Source: Ifrita kowaldi | Taxonomy: Eukaryota; Chordata; Aves; Passeriformes; Cinclosomatidae | Direction: 5' to 3' | Assembly: GCA_013398055.1 (NCBI GenBank) | Contig: VZRS01014210.1 | Location: 289,933-353,932 of the forward strand | Length of the DNA stretch: 64,000 nucleotides | In this document: positions 10,431 through 21,330 of the stretch, in pieces | Position numbering within the stretch: the first letter of the stretch is position 1 | Layout of the letters: the number at the start of each line of letters is the position of its first letter | The notes under the pieces: generated by a model | Database searches by the model: none | What the model saw: only the letters and a program-made list of their open reading frames with translations | Told to the model about the DNA's origin: nothing | Translations under genes and position numbers: made by a program

Positions 10431-11639
10431 GAGTGGTGCCTGCCCGCCCCAGGTGAAGGCTGCTGGCCACTGGCCGTGCTCCGTGCACGGGCTCTATTGT
10501 GCCACAGACGAGGGGTGTGCTGGCTGGGGAGACCCTCTGTCCCAACACCTCTCATTCTGTCACCTCCAGCTCCCCCTGCAGCCTTTGGGCTCCTGTCCCC
10601 ACTGGTGCAGGGAGAGCCCAGGCTGCCACCCCAGGGAAGGTGGCAGAGGAATGAGGCTGTAAGGACACTGCCACCCCTGCAAGGACCCTGGTGCCTGCTC
10701 CCCACAGCCCCAGCAATCCCATCTCGACAGCCCAGCGAGGCTGATGGCTCTGGGACTGGGGAGCCTTTTCTTCACTCACCACCACAAGTCTCTTTCCCAC
10801 AGTGACAGGGACTGGTTGGAATACACGTCTTCCCCTCTGTGCCTCCAGTGTGGAGACAAAGTGAGACTCCCCCATTACTCAGACTAATTTGAGCACCATG
10901 TGCCTTACTGGAGGACCTCTCACACACAGGGAGGCGAAACCAAGCAAGGCAGCAGGTAGCAGGTAGCAGGGTGCCAGGGGCTGGCAGGGACAGGCAGCCC
11001 CCACGTCTGCACCCACCAGCACAGCCTGGGCTTGTCCCCAGCCCCAAATCCCCAAATCCCTCTGGCCTCTTCCCATGGGGCTCAGCTAAAAAGAGAAGGA
11101 GAAGCAGGAGATTGAGAGGCTCCTCTGAGCTGCCTCTTGGTTTCCAAGGCGATGAGACATAATGGCTGTTCATCTCGGCAGGGTCATCCCTCTGCGCTGG
11201 AGCTCTGGGAAGAAGGGGCTGGGGTTCAGCTGCAGCCCCCAGCCCTGGCATCCCATCTCCCCAGCCTGTTGGGACGTGCTGAACACCCACAGCCTTGTCC
11301 CTGCCGGGGCCAGCTCTGCTCCGTCAGGTCAGCACCGGTCAGGCACTGCTCAGGGGCACAGTTTGCTTCACACAAGCTGTTCCCTGTCAGTCGCCATCAG
11401 TGCCGGGGAGGGAGCAGGATGTTTGATTCCTCCACACGGCTGCCACCGTGTCCTGCAGATGCTGGTGGGATGCCCAGCCTGGGGTGACCCTCAAGTGTGG
11501 CCACCCATGGGTGCTGTCACCACTGTGTCCAGTGGTCCTCTAGTGATTCGCAGCAGGTGCTTGGTGTTCTATTCCCTGGGGTATGACAAAGGCACAGTCA
11601 CAGCCTTGCTCCCTGTGATGCCCCTTGTGTTTTCCCAAC

Positions 11640-12140
11640 TAATTGAATTCAGAGAGATTTCTTCCCAGCAGTGCCAATCGATGAACCCCGTGTTACCAGC
11701 CCCTCCCCTCACCCCCCCCCGGCCCTTGGGATGGATATGGGCAAAGGGAAAAATTGAATTTGCGGCCATTTTCATTGGGATTTAATTGGGCAGTCTCACC
11801 TCGTTGCCTTAATCCCGGGCGCTGACGCGCGCAGCAGAGACGGCAGCTCCCCTTATTTATCACTTTTCAAATATTTGCCTCTTTGCAGTTGTGGGAAATC
11901 GATGCTCCTGCCTGTGGCATGCCGGGAGCGACCTGGCCGGGCGGGCGGGCGGCTGGGGATCCATCAGCCGCTGCCATCGCTATCGACAGGGCGATTGGGG
12001 TTTAAGAGGCACTTTGATAGCAGAACCGGCACACATTAAGTGCTCGTCATCAGGGGATGATCATGACTTATTACTGCTAATTCTCCCCGCGCAGCGGCGG
12101 GGCTGCAGGGCTCTTCCCCGCTAATCGCCGCACGGCTCCG
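11640..12140. promoter_or_regulatory. Composite AT-rich / CpG-rich candidate element
   Basis: AT-rich pieces (11640-11660, 11750-11800, 11850-11890, 12010-12080) alternate with CpG-dense pieces (11810-11850, 11925-11990, 12085-12260). TTTAATTGGG, CTTATTTATC and CGCTATCGACAGG are visible. No exon fits. This mix of low-GC core and CpG clusters is common in developmental enhancers and orphan CpG islands. Confidence 0.35.
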
Positions 12141-13352
12141 TGCCGAGGCGCCGGCGGGAGGTTCCCCCCGCGCTCCCCGGGGACAGGATGCTGTGGCACC
12201 CCCTGTGCTCCCGCCTCGGCCCTCGGTGCCTTTGGGGGTCCGTGTCCCCAGGGCGCGGGGTATTGCTGGACGACCCTCTTCCCCACAGAGAAGAGAGAGG
12301 GTTTTCTCTGCCCCCTCACCACATATCCAGCCTGAGGGAGGCTGAGTCCCTGCCAAGCTCCTGCCAGCCCAGATGGGATGGTGGAGGGACTGCGAAGCTC
12401 TGGTGCAGCCACAGCCACGGTGCCTGTGGAGAGGACAGATGCCCACGCTGTCCCCCTCACCTCTCGCTGAGCATTCCCAGGCCCTGGTGCTGGCTGCAGT
12501 TCTTCTATCGTGCACCACTGCTCCCCTCAAGCCATCAGCCTCCTGGTCATTGGGGGTCTCAGCTGGACAGGAGACAGGACCAGCATGTGTGAGAATAGCA
12601 GCGCTGCCAAGGAATCCTGTACAGCTGGTGTGTAGCCCAGGGATGGGGGACAGCTGGGATGCATGGTGTCCACATTTCCTGCAGTCTGGAGTGCAGGGGA
12701 AACTCTTCCTGAGCTCATGCCAGGTAGCCCTCAGTGCTCCTGGTAACTGTCATGATAGCTTGGCTCTGGTCCCATGTTCACCTCCCTGGATCCCTCCTCC
12801 CTGGGGTGCTCCAGGACCCCTGTGAAAACCTGGGCATCCTCCAGTTCCCTGACAGAGCTGCTGTGGGGCAGCCACTGAGCCCTTCACTAGCATGGGCTCT
12901 TGCTGTGAAACCAGCCTGATTAGTATCATCCAGCCCTGTCACTTGGAAGGTGTCCAGTAACGAGCAGCCAGAGAGAGAGGGATCTTCAGTGGCAGCAAAC
13001 AGACACTGCTGTCACCATGCAGTGCCTCTGGCACACCAGGGCTACCAGCTCCGTGCTGGAAATGGGACCATGAAAGCACTTCCCAATGGACCCATGCAAG
13101 GGATGGGAGCAGCAAGTGATCCTGTCTGTCCCCTCTGGGTGGGGAAGGGGGTCCCAGACTCCCTACATCGGCACTGAGACAGGTGGGGAATGCTCCTGGG
13201 TTGCACAGAGGTCCCCCAGCCATGGTGCAGAGGACAAAGGTCTTGGCAACTGGATGCCAGAGCCTTGCTGGCATGGGGTGGGTGCACCCAAAAGGAAGGG
13301 CATGTGGAACTGGGAATGGCTCCATGCCTGGCTGCTGTGATCCTGCTGGAAT

Positions 13353-13430
13353 CCATCCATCCACCCATCCTTACATCCCTCCTTTTATCCATCCATTCCT
13401 TCCTCCCTTTCTTCCTCCCTTGGCTCCCTC
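13353..13430 (+). repeat. Degenerate (ATCC)n microsatellite
   Basis: Repeated CATC, CATT and TTCC tetramers with interruptions, grading into a CCTT-rich pyrimidine tract. It lies inside a long random open frame. Confidence 0.75.
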
Positions 13431-14209
13431 TCTCCAGCCTGGCTTTAGCTCACATCCTGGACTGTCTGTCTTGGGGTCACACTGGGGCTGGATACTCTGG
13501 CAGTGAGGACCCTGCTTCTGATTTCCAGCCCAAATTCTTTCATGGCCGGTTCAAACCCATCATTTGTATGCCGATGCTGTGCTCCAGCCTGGCAGTGCTG
13601 TGCCCTCCTGCATGCTCATCCTCATGGTGTGCTCAGAGGGAGAGAGCCTCTGTCCTCCAGCTCCTGGAGGTCTCCATGGGGCACCCTCAGGTGGACTGCT
13701 GGATGCTTGCAGAGGGCTTGAGCCCAGTTTTCCTCCTCAGTTCCTTGTCCTGTGCCCTTGCCCTGTGTCCCCAGGTTGTGTGTCCAGCTGCCTGCCATGG
13801 TGGTTTGAGATGTCCATACCCTGTTCCCAGAGCCACCCCTAGTGTGACAGGCTTCACCCCCATGTCCTCATTGCAGTGGCGGCTCACTGCCCTCAGCCCC
13901 ACAGGTAGCCTTTAACGAGGGACCTAATGAAATGAAGGGGTCAAACCAGGCCCATGGGGCTGGTGACACGCTGCTGACCGCTGGCTCGCATGGCCTCAGT
14001 GCCACTGCCACCAGTGACCCCAGCAGGGCTCCCGGGGGGCTGTGCTGCTCAGGCTGCCGTGAGGAGCAGGTACCATCCTGGGATGCTCTGGAAAGGGCAC
14101 AAGGGCCAGCTTCCCTCCCCGCCACTGCCGTGTAGGAACCCCTTTCTGGAGATGAAAGATTCATCAGAGGCTGAGCTGGGGTCTGGGGCTTTGGAGGATG
14201 GGAATTGGT

Positions 14210-14375
14210 TTCCCTGTTAAGCGCTGGGTTTGGCTTTTTTAGCAGCCTGTTTATGGGAACGGAACCGCCCCAGCGTGAATTATTCATGGCCCCTCGCAAG
14301 CTCATTCTCAAAATATCAATTTCTCCCAGTCATGTCAAGCAGCACTTAAGCCTAAAAGCCTTGTTAAAATGAACC
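14210..14375. promoter_or_regulatory. Candidate conserved non-coding island
   Basis: A lower-GC block with CTGTTTATGGGAAC, GAATTATTCATGG and AAAATATCAATTTC. TGTTTATG resembles a forkhead-type site. The flanks are GC-rich. Called on composition and motifs only. Confidence 0.3.
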
Positions 14376-15019
14376 ACTGGCCCAGTGAGCCGGGGAGGGG
14401 ATGGAAGCAACCAGGAGCAGAGCTCTGCAGGGGGATCCTGCCCTTGGCCCCTGCACCCACCTCACAGGTCCAGCGTCAGGAATTGCAGGAGGGGACCTAG
14501 CATGGGGTGGAGGGTTGGCATGGGGATGGCAGACATCACCCCAGAGGGGAGCAAGGCAAGTGACTGCAGTGCCTGGGGACACTCCCTCAGGCACTCTCCT
14601 GGGCAAGCTGCTCTTCTCAGGCAGAGGGGACATGCAGATCTCCCTGCTCTGGGCGCCACGGCAGCATTTATGGAGGCACATGAGGAATTAATCAGGTGGA
14701 GGAACAGGGACAAGTGCAGGCATTAGCAGAGGGAGCTGCTGCAGCACAAACCAAGACAGCTGTGGCCGCAGATGCCACAGTGATGCTCTCCTCCCGCGGG
14801 GCTGCAGCTGGGACACTGGGACCCCCATGCATTTGCACAGAGCCCGGCTGAGCAGATCACCCTCCCTGACTGGGGACCATCAATGCCAAACTCTCTGCTC
14901 GCCTGCTGGCACAGGGAGGAGGGCAGGGCAGGCAGGCTGAGGGCATCTCCGGCTACCCCAGCAGGGCAGCCCCAAGTGGCAGCAGGGACCTTGCAGGCAA
15001 CAGCTGGGCCGGAGCAGCA

Positions 15020-15115
15020 CTGTTGATAATTACTAATTAAAATGCAGATGCTCCCCAAACTGCAACTTTTAGTTTCTCTAGCAACTGCTAAATCGAAAGC
15101 AATGAGGCAAGGAAG
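15020..15115. promoter_or_regulatory. AT-rich island with paired TAATTA
   Basis: Two TAATTA cores at 15027-15032 and 15034-15039 are separated by one base, followed by AAAATGCAGATG and a further AT-rich stretch. GC-rich flanks. Confidence 0.3.
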
Positions 15116-17314
15116 CACCAAGTGATGCTGCGGGTGCCACTGTGCCAGTGCTGGTGTCGGTGTAGGCAGGGGGTGCTGGTCCTGCCCTGGTCCAGCCCTA
15201 CAGCCTCGTGTGGCATTTCCAGCCTCGATGCTGGGGACAGAGTTGGTGGGTGCCCCAAGCTGGAGGGGGGGCTGAGCCCACGAGGGCCAGCAGGCAGCAT
15301 CCTGCCCTCCCCCTGCCTCACACAAGGCAGTTCCCTGCAGTCCACGGGCAGGAGAGGCTCAGCCCCCAGCGAGGCTGGGTTTATTCCTTGTCGCCTGCTC
15401 CAAGCCCACCACCTGCTGCAGGTTTCCTCAGCCCCACTAGCCCCAGCAGGCCTGTGTGTCCTGCCCTTGCCCTGTGCTCACAGTGGTGTCAGGCGAGTGG
15501 AGAGCCCATGGCCAGGCTGGGTGTCCCAAAGCAGGGATGGGGGAGGGTTTTCCTCAGAACCAACTGCTCACAAGAAGGCAAAAAACCCAAACAAATAGAA
15601 AACTCAGAGGTTAATGTGCCCTGCCCACAGAGCTGTGTAAAATGTGTTTCAGGAAAGAGGACACCCCATTTCTCCTTAAACCTACACCTAAACACAATGT
15701 CACCTCATGTTGCAGCTTGCTCTGCTGTGCTATCCCTGGCACCTCAGGCTGTGATGCTGCAGCAAACCATCTTCTTCTTCACTATCATTTCTCAAATCTT
15801 CTTCACACCAGGGAAGTCTTTGCAACCTCACATTACCTGTTGCTGCAAACAGTAAATAGTTTTAATCCCCAGGGCCTCTCCTTGGCATAGGCTTTCTCTG
15901 ATGTTTCCCCATTAACAGGACCAGGTAGGGAATCTGTCCATGAGCAGGTTTTTAATCCATCTGCTGTGTCCTCTTAATTCCTCATAAAACAAGTTTTTAA
16001 TCAAAATGTCATGTGGCAGTAAGTGAAATGCTGAAGGGAAATCCACGGTGCTCTGCTGGTGGAGCTGTCTGTGCCTGCCAGGCTCTGCTCCTGCCCAAAG
16101 AGGCAGTGGGTCTGCTGTACAGGGCCGATGTGGGACATAGAGTGGGTTTCCTCCTGGCTCTTTGACTTGACCCCAGATGAACCCTCCACCGTTTCACTGA
16201 GTTCAGCATCTCCCCACTTGGTCTTTGCTTTTTGCACCATCCCTTTTTCTTTGCCATCCTTGTCCAGGGGAAAGCGGCTCTGCCTCCAACACGGGGTTTG
16301 GGCCACACTCCAGGTTTTGGGCATGGCACTATTTTCCCTTTTTTTGTCTAAATTAATGTCTGGAGGACTTGTCAACAAGACCCCTCTGCAATGGGGTGAT
16401 CTACCTGCACCCATAGGCCTGCCCCTGCTGCACTTGCACATTCCCTCCTGCTGCAGGGCTGTGAGTCACTTGCCCACTGGCATTATCAGCACCAAAGTGA
16501 GTGCCAGAGGGGCTGCCCAGGTGCCCTGGGTGGGAGGATGTCAGCATGTGACAGTGTGATCATTTCCATGGCAACAGTATATGACAGCATAGGCACGGTT
16601 TGCTGCTCCACGGTGTTGGTGCCGGTGCCTGGAGCTCAGGTGGCCCGTCAGTGTGCTCCTCCTGGAGGCAGCAGCACAGCACAGGCACCTTCTGCCGATG
16701 GCGGGGTGCAAAGGGCTGCCATGAGCCTGAGATCCACCTGAGCAAACCCACAGCAGGTCCCTGACCACCTCTGCGAACGTGGGGCAGAGCTGTGCCCACA
16801 ACTGGCTCAGTGGAGGCATGTGGGAGCCACAGACGCCCTTGCCCAGGTCTCCTTGCTCTGCAGTGAGGGCAGAAGCCACTCAGGAGCACGACAACACGGT
16901 GGGTGCCACAGTTCTGCCACCAGCATGAACCCCTGTCCCTGGCAGGCCCAGGACAAGGCAGCATTCCCGTGTGCCCTGAGCCCTTTCCCAAATGAAGGCA
17001 CCGACGTGCAGACACTGAGCACAGCACCCCCGTTCCGAGCAGAGCCAGGAGGAGCCAGCCCTGAGCCCTGGTCCCTGGGGGTCTGGCAGCTCCCACTCCC
17101 TCTGCTCCTGCGCTTCTGCAGCCCAAACTGTGCCCAGGGTGAGCATCCACGGGCCATGGGCTGGAGCTGAGCACGACAGGGGCTTCGTGGCCAGCTGGGA
17201 ACACGACAGGTAGGGAGGGACAGAGGGCAGGTGAGCAGCACGTGAGGGCTCAGCCTTGCTCCCGTCCCCAGCACGCCTGTTGCTCAGAGAGACCTGCCAG
17301 GGAGAATGGAGTGG

Positions 17315-17480
17315 GCACTTAATTTCCCCCTGTAAGTTTAATTAATGGGCTGCAGCACTCATTCTGTGCTGCTGCCTTAATTGGTACAAGCTGCAAACGC
17401 TGTGGAGCCTGGAAAAAACATTTGGAAATGAAAAATATATTAAGCAGGAAACAGATCAATGGTTCTTAATGAAGCTGATT
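17315..17480. promoter_or_regulatory. Candidate conserved non-coding island
   Basis: TTAATTAA at 17338-17345, then CTTAATTGG and a run of AAATG/AAAATATATT. It ends abruptly at CpG-containing DNA near 17480. Composition and motif evidence only. Confidence 0.3.
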
Positions 17481-17529
17481 CGGGGGCTGCCTGTCGTCGA
17501 GGGGCTGGGGCCTGGGAGACACAGCTGCT

Positions 17530-17566
17530 GCCCAGGCTCCATGGCCCAGGCTCCATGGCCCAGGCA
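17530..17566 (+). repeat. Short tandem repeat, 14-bp unit
   Basis: Two full units and a partial third of GCCCAGGCTCCATG stand head to tail. Confidence 0.8.
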
Positions 17567-17719
17567 CCTGCCCTCCTGAGAGAAATGAGCAGCCCTCGGG
17601 ACTGGAGCATCAGCCCTGCTCCTGTCTGCAGGAGAGTGGTCTGGGGCTGTACCTGCTCTGTTTGGGGATGTGGGGCTATGGGGATCTTCCCCTACATTTT
17701 TGGGGGCAGCTTGAGCTCT

Positions 17720-17900
17720 CCTTGCTACAGCTGGAAAAGCCAGCCCTGCTCAGCTGGAGCCCCATCCCACCTCTGCACAGCTGGAGAGGCACCCCAGGCA
17801 CAGCTGAAAAACCACCTTTGCACATTTTCAGCCCCTGGAACAGCTGTAGGGACCACCCAGGGCATAGCTGGAAGGGTAATCTCAGCACAGCTGGCCCATG
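17720..17900 (+). repeat. CAGCTG-rich degenerate minisatellite
   Basis: CAGCTG occurs at 17728, 17751, 17778, 17801, 17841 and 17888, mostly as CACAGCTGG or close variants, with spacings of 23, 27, 23, 40 and 47 bp. CAGCTG is the E-box bound by several bHLH factors. The pattern could be a decayed minisatellite, a functional E-box cluster, or both. Confidence 0.5.
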
Positions 17901-18589
17901 TGGGGCTGCCCCAAGAGCATATCCAGCCCCAAGGACCCCAAGTGGGGCTGCTGAGGGCTGTGGGCAGAGCTGGCCATGTTTCTCTGCGGTGGTTTAATGG
18001 GAGTTTCTCCCTTCGTGTGGGGCAGGGGCATGGCTGGGCTGATCTCTGTGAGGGGACTGGGGGTGCAGAGCTGTGCTGAGGGCTGTAATTGCCTCAGCTG
18101 TGCACAGAACATTAGCTGTGCTTCCCAGATATTTACACAGGGGAAAACAGAGTCATAACTCACCAAATAAATAATCTCCCAGGCGTGGCACTCAGGGAGC
18201 AGGTGCCCCCTCACACTCATGCAGCTGGCCCAGCACAGAGCAGCCTCTGCCATCCCTTGGGGGTGGGCAGGACCCCTCAGGCCACACACTGAGGGGCAGA
18301 AAGGGCACCCAGTGAGCTGGGAGGTGTCGTGGGTGCTGGGATGCAGCAGTGCAATCCTCCCCACTGAGGGCAGAGGGGTGAGACACCAGGGACTGGCTGT
18401 ACACAGCTACATGTCCCAGCTCTTGTGCAGATTAGGATAGCTCCTGCTCCCTCCAAAGCCGTGGGGCCAGGGGAGGCCTGCAGGTGTCCCACATGCCAAT
18501 GTACACCCCATTGCTCAGAGTCCAGGCCCATGAGACCTATAAATCTCCCTGAGCCCTGCGTGGGAGCGGAATGCCACATGGGAAATGGG

Positions 18590-18745
18590 GAACTCGGCAC
18601 TGGCCCGTTTCACGCAATACATTTCATTTAATATTTGGCATTTCACTTCATTTACTTGACAGCCAGCTAACAAATTAGCACGGCATGGTATCAATAGCTC
18701 CAGACTGTGTGGATTAAAATCTGTTTAACCGATGGATCCGAAGAA
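18590..18745. promoter_or_regulatory. Candidate conserved non-coding island
   Basis: An AT-rich block with TTTCATTTAATATTTGG, AACAAATTAGC and GGATTAAAATC in GC-rich surroundings. Called on composition. Confidence 0.25.
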
Positions 18746-19029
18746 TAAAATAGTGAATGAGAGCAGCGCAGCTGCAAGGGCTGGGACTCTGCTGGGGCTT
18801 CAGCACAGCTGGGAGCAGAGCAAACTGTGCTCTGATATCCAGGGGGGCTCAGCCACCAGGTGACCAAGTGGGAGGACCCTGTGGCTCCCCGTGCTGGCAG
18901 GAGCAAGGAGGACCCCAGCATAGCTCGGTCCAGCTGTGAGCAGGGAGCTGAGGGGATGAACAGCCCCTCCCTGCCCCTTGGCTGCCTGGCTGGTTTGGCA
19001 GTAGGCTGGGGTCTGCAGGGACCACTTTG

Positions 19030-19210
19030 ATTTCCTGATGCTAAATCCCAGCCCCACTAATGTGATTGCTAACAGCATGTGGCCCCTAATAGGGAAAGTA
19101 CCCTGCAGCCTGCCTGCCTGCCTGGTACAAATTGCAAATCTTGTTACGGGGTTGTGTCCAGATTTTTAACGTGATAATCGCTCCCCTGCTCAATTATGCC
19201 TCTGGCTCAG
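19030..19210. promoter_or_regulatory. Candidate conserved non-coding island
   Basis: Contains CCACTAATGTGATTGC, CAAATTGCAAATC and TTTTTAACGTGATAATCG. GC falls well below the flanks. A possible enhancer, not verifiable here. Confidence 0.25.
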
Positions 19211-19559
19211 TGTCCTGATGGTCCCCAAGAAAGGGTTAAGCAGCTGCACTCTGCCGTGCTCCGGGGGCAGAGATGGGGAGGACAGGGGCTGTTTATGAGA
19301 ACCCCATTATGATGCCCCAGAGTCCCCAGAGCTGCCCTTTGGTGGCAGTGGCCCCACAGGGACCCCAGTGATTCCTGGCTGGGAGTGAGTATATGCTGAC
19401 TATGCTGCCCCACAAGCGGCCCCTGCCCCATGGGTCTGGCTCCTGGTGCTAATCCCAGGGCTGCACAGCAGCAGATGAAGCCCAGTCCTGCATTAGTTTC
19501 CCTCCCACCTCAGGCATGGCCACGCTGCTCCCAGTTGGCCGCTCATGGGCTGCTCCTCA

Positions 19560-19700
19560 CTGTGTCTAGTTAGAAAAAGAGAGAAAAAGAATGGATAAAT
19601 AATTTAAAACATGAAATCCTTTGCACCTCTTTAATGGTTTGCACTTTCAAGGCCTGGTGTGCCCATTAATTAGTGAATCACATCAAACGTGCTCTTGCCT
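19560..19700. promoter_or_regulatory. AT-rich island with ATTAATTAG
   Basis: AATAATTTAAAACATG is followed by TTTAATGG and ATTAATTAG at 19665-19673. A homeodomain-type core in an AT-rich block with GC-rich flanks. Confidence 0.3.
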
Positions 19701-19954
19701 CACATCTCGCCTGGTCTCGCTGTCCCTGCTGTCCCCCAACCCTTCCCAGGTCCCCTGGCATGTCACCAACACCCCCTTCCCAGCCTGGGGCTCTGTGGTG
19801 GAAGCCCTGGCCTGGGCAGCCAGCCCCAGTGCAGCACTGGGGTGCCCACAGGCTTCCCGTGACATCCCCCTGCCGTGGGGTCTGTCCCTTGCTGTTCCCA
19901 TTGTCCCTGGGATTGCTGGTGGGCGCTGTAGTGCAGGGATGGTGAGGCTGTCAC

Positions 19955-20215
19955 ATTTCGGCTGACATTACATATTCATTACTCAGTATCTTTTTCAAGC
20001 TTTTGAGCGTGTTATGGAATTGAGACCACGTAAGTACAGGGATCATTTTCCGTCTCCCACCTCCAAAACTCAGTCACCCCGCAACAGGGTGTAATAGCTG
20101 TTTAGCAACACGCAGGGATGTTACTCAGCAGGGGGAGAAGGATCCCACGTCCCTGAAAGGTGATGGATGCGTAAGTGTAAATTGCTCGATCGAGTATTTA
20201 ACTGCAGAAGTGGTG
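19955..20215. promoter_or_regulatory. Candidate conserved non-coding island with CTCGATCGAG palindrome
   Basis: A lower-GC block beginning TACATATTCATTACTC and ending near GTATTTAACTGC. It contains a perfect 10-bp CpG palindrome, CTCGATCGAG, at 20185-20194. Confidence 0.3.
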
Positions 20216-20514
20216 AGCTGGGGCACGGGGGTCGTGCTCAGCCCCCACTGTGGGTACATGCTGCTCTCAGCTCCACTGCTCCTCCCCAGCCCTCCTGCCT
20301 CGGGAGCCAGTGCTGCTCCCAAGGGATGCACAGCCGTGTCGCCAGCCAGCCCTGCTCCTGGTGCCACAGCCCTCACGGGATGCTGGGTGTCCCTGGCCCC
20401 GCTGCAGGCAGGGCAGCAGGAACAGGCAGGGCCACTGTCTACAGGCAGCCCTGGGTGTGTGCCCGCTGCCTGCAGTGTCACAGGAGAACTGGGGTTTAGT
20501 CCAAACAAAGAGGT

Positions 20515-20715
20515 GTTTTCAGAAGGCTGAAATTAATAACACAAACCCTAATTTAAAATTATATTAGGCTATCAATTACTCCCCAAGCGTCCAAGAGCTC
20601 CGCTGCCAGCATCAAATTGCCAGCTGTGATAAATGGTTTTATTGGAATTTCATAAGGTCTGAATTATTTGCAGATAGGAAATTTTCATAGATTAATTAAA
20701 ATTTTGTAACAAGCT
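20515..20715. promoter_or_regulatory. Candidate conserved non-coding island
   Basis: A 200-bp AT-rich block with AAATTAATAACAC, GCTATCAATTACTCC, GATAAATGG and TTAATTAA at 20692-20699. Sharp GC-rich edges. One of the longest islands in the left half. Confidence 0.35.
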
Positions 20716-20984
20716 GAAGTGGTTTGTGGCAACCCCCCTCACTGCTGGCCCAGGGCAGGATCGGGCGACTCTCATGCCCCCAGGCTGTCCCCAGGGTCCA
20801 CCATGGCAGGGGTGGCCTTGCTGGTGCCGTGGCAGCATTGCAAGGAAAAATCCTGTGTGTTTGGCAAATTGGAAGAGACAATTATCAAAACCCAAGTGGT
20901 TGGATGATTGCAACGTGTTTGGCTTGAGACAGGACTATCCAGCCTCATTTCTTGTATTAGAACTCTTCCAATACTCCAGTAAGG

Positions 20985-21330
20985 AGTGAGTAGAGGAAAA
21001 ACCACTCGACAGTTTATTCAGATTTTCAAAAGGCCTTTCAACAAGATCCAGCACAGGAGGTTACTATAGAAATTAAGTTGTCGTGGAGTGAGAGGCAAAG
21101 TATTGCCATGGATCAAAGGCTCACCAAGAGAGAGAAAACAGAGCAGAAATAAACGGGCAGTTGTCATCCCAGCACAGGGCAGCTGTGGGGGCTTGCAGGC
21201 TGTGCCATGGCCCTGCATCGCTTAACATATCCGTGGGGTGTCTGGGGAGAAGGAGCAGCACTTTGAGAGACGATGTGGAAGCTCTAGGAGGGTTTGAGGC
21301 TGCAGGATGTGGGAGGTGCAGTGTGGGCAG
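20985..21330 (+). repeat. Old CR1-type LINE fragment (reverse transcriptase region)
   Basis: The text from about 21020 to 21160 matches my memory of the sauropsid CR1 consensus: a run like AAAGGCCTTTCAACAAG (the AFD-type RT motif region), then GAAATTAAGTTGTCGTGG and ATTGCCATGGATCAAA. It is on the plus strand and the reading frame is broken. The left edge is near 20985; the right edge is uncertain. Confidence 0.6.

Noticed and set aside
9947..10805. Several overlapping open frames of 150-252 codons on both strands
   Set aside because: Mutually overlapping in all frames within a CpG-rich patch, with no family resemblance.
13190..13915. 241-codon plus-strand open frame
   Set aside because: It runs through the (ATCC)n microsatellite and has no domain or splice context.
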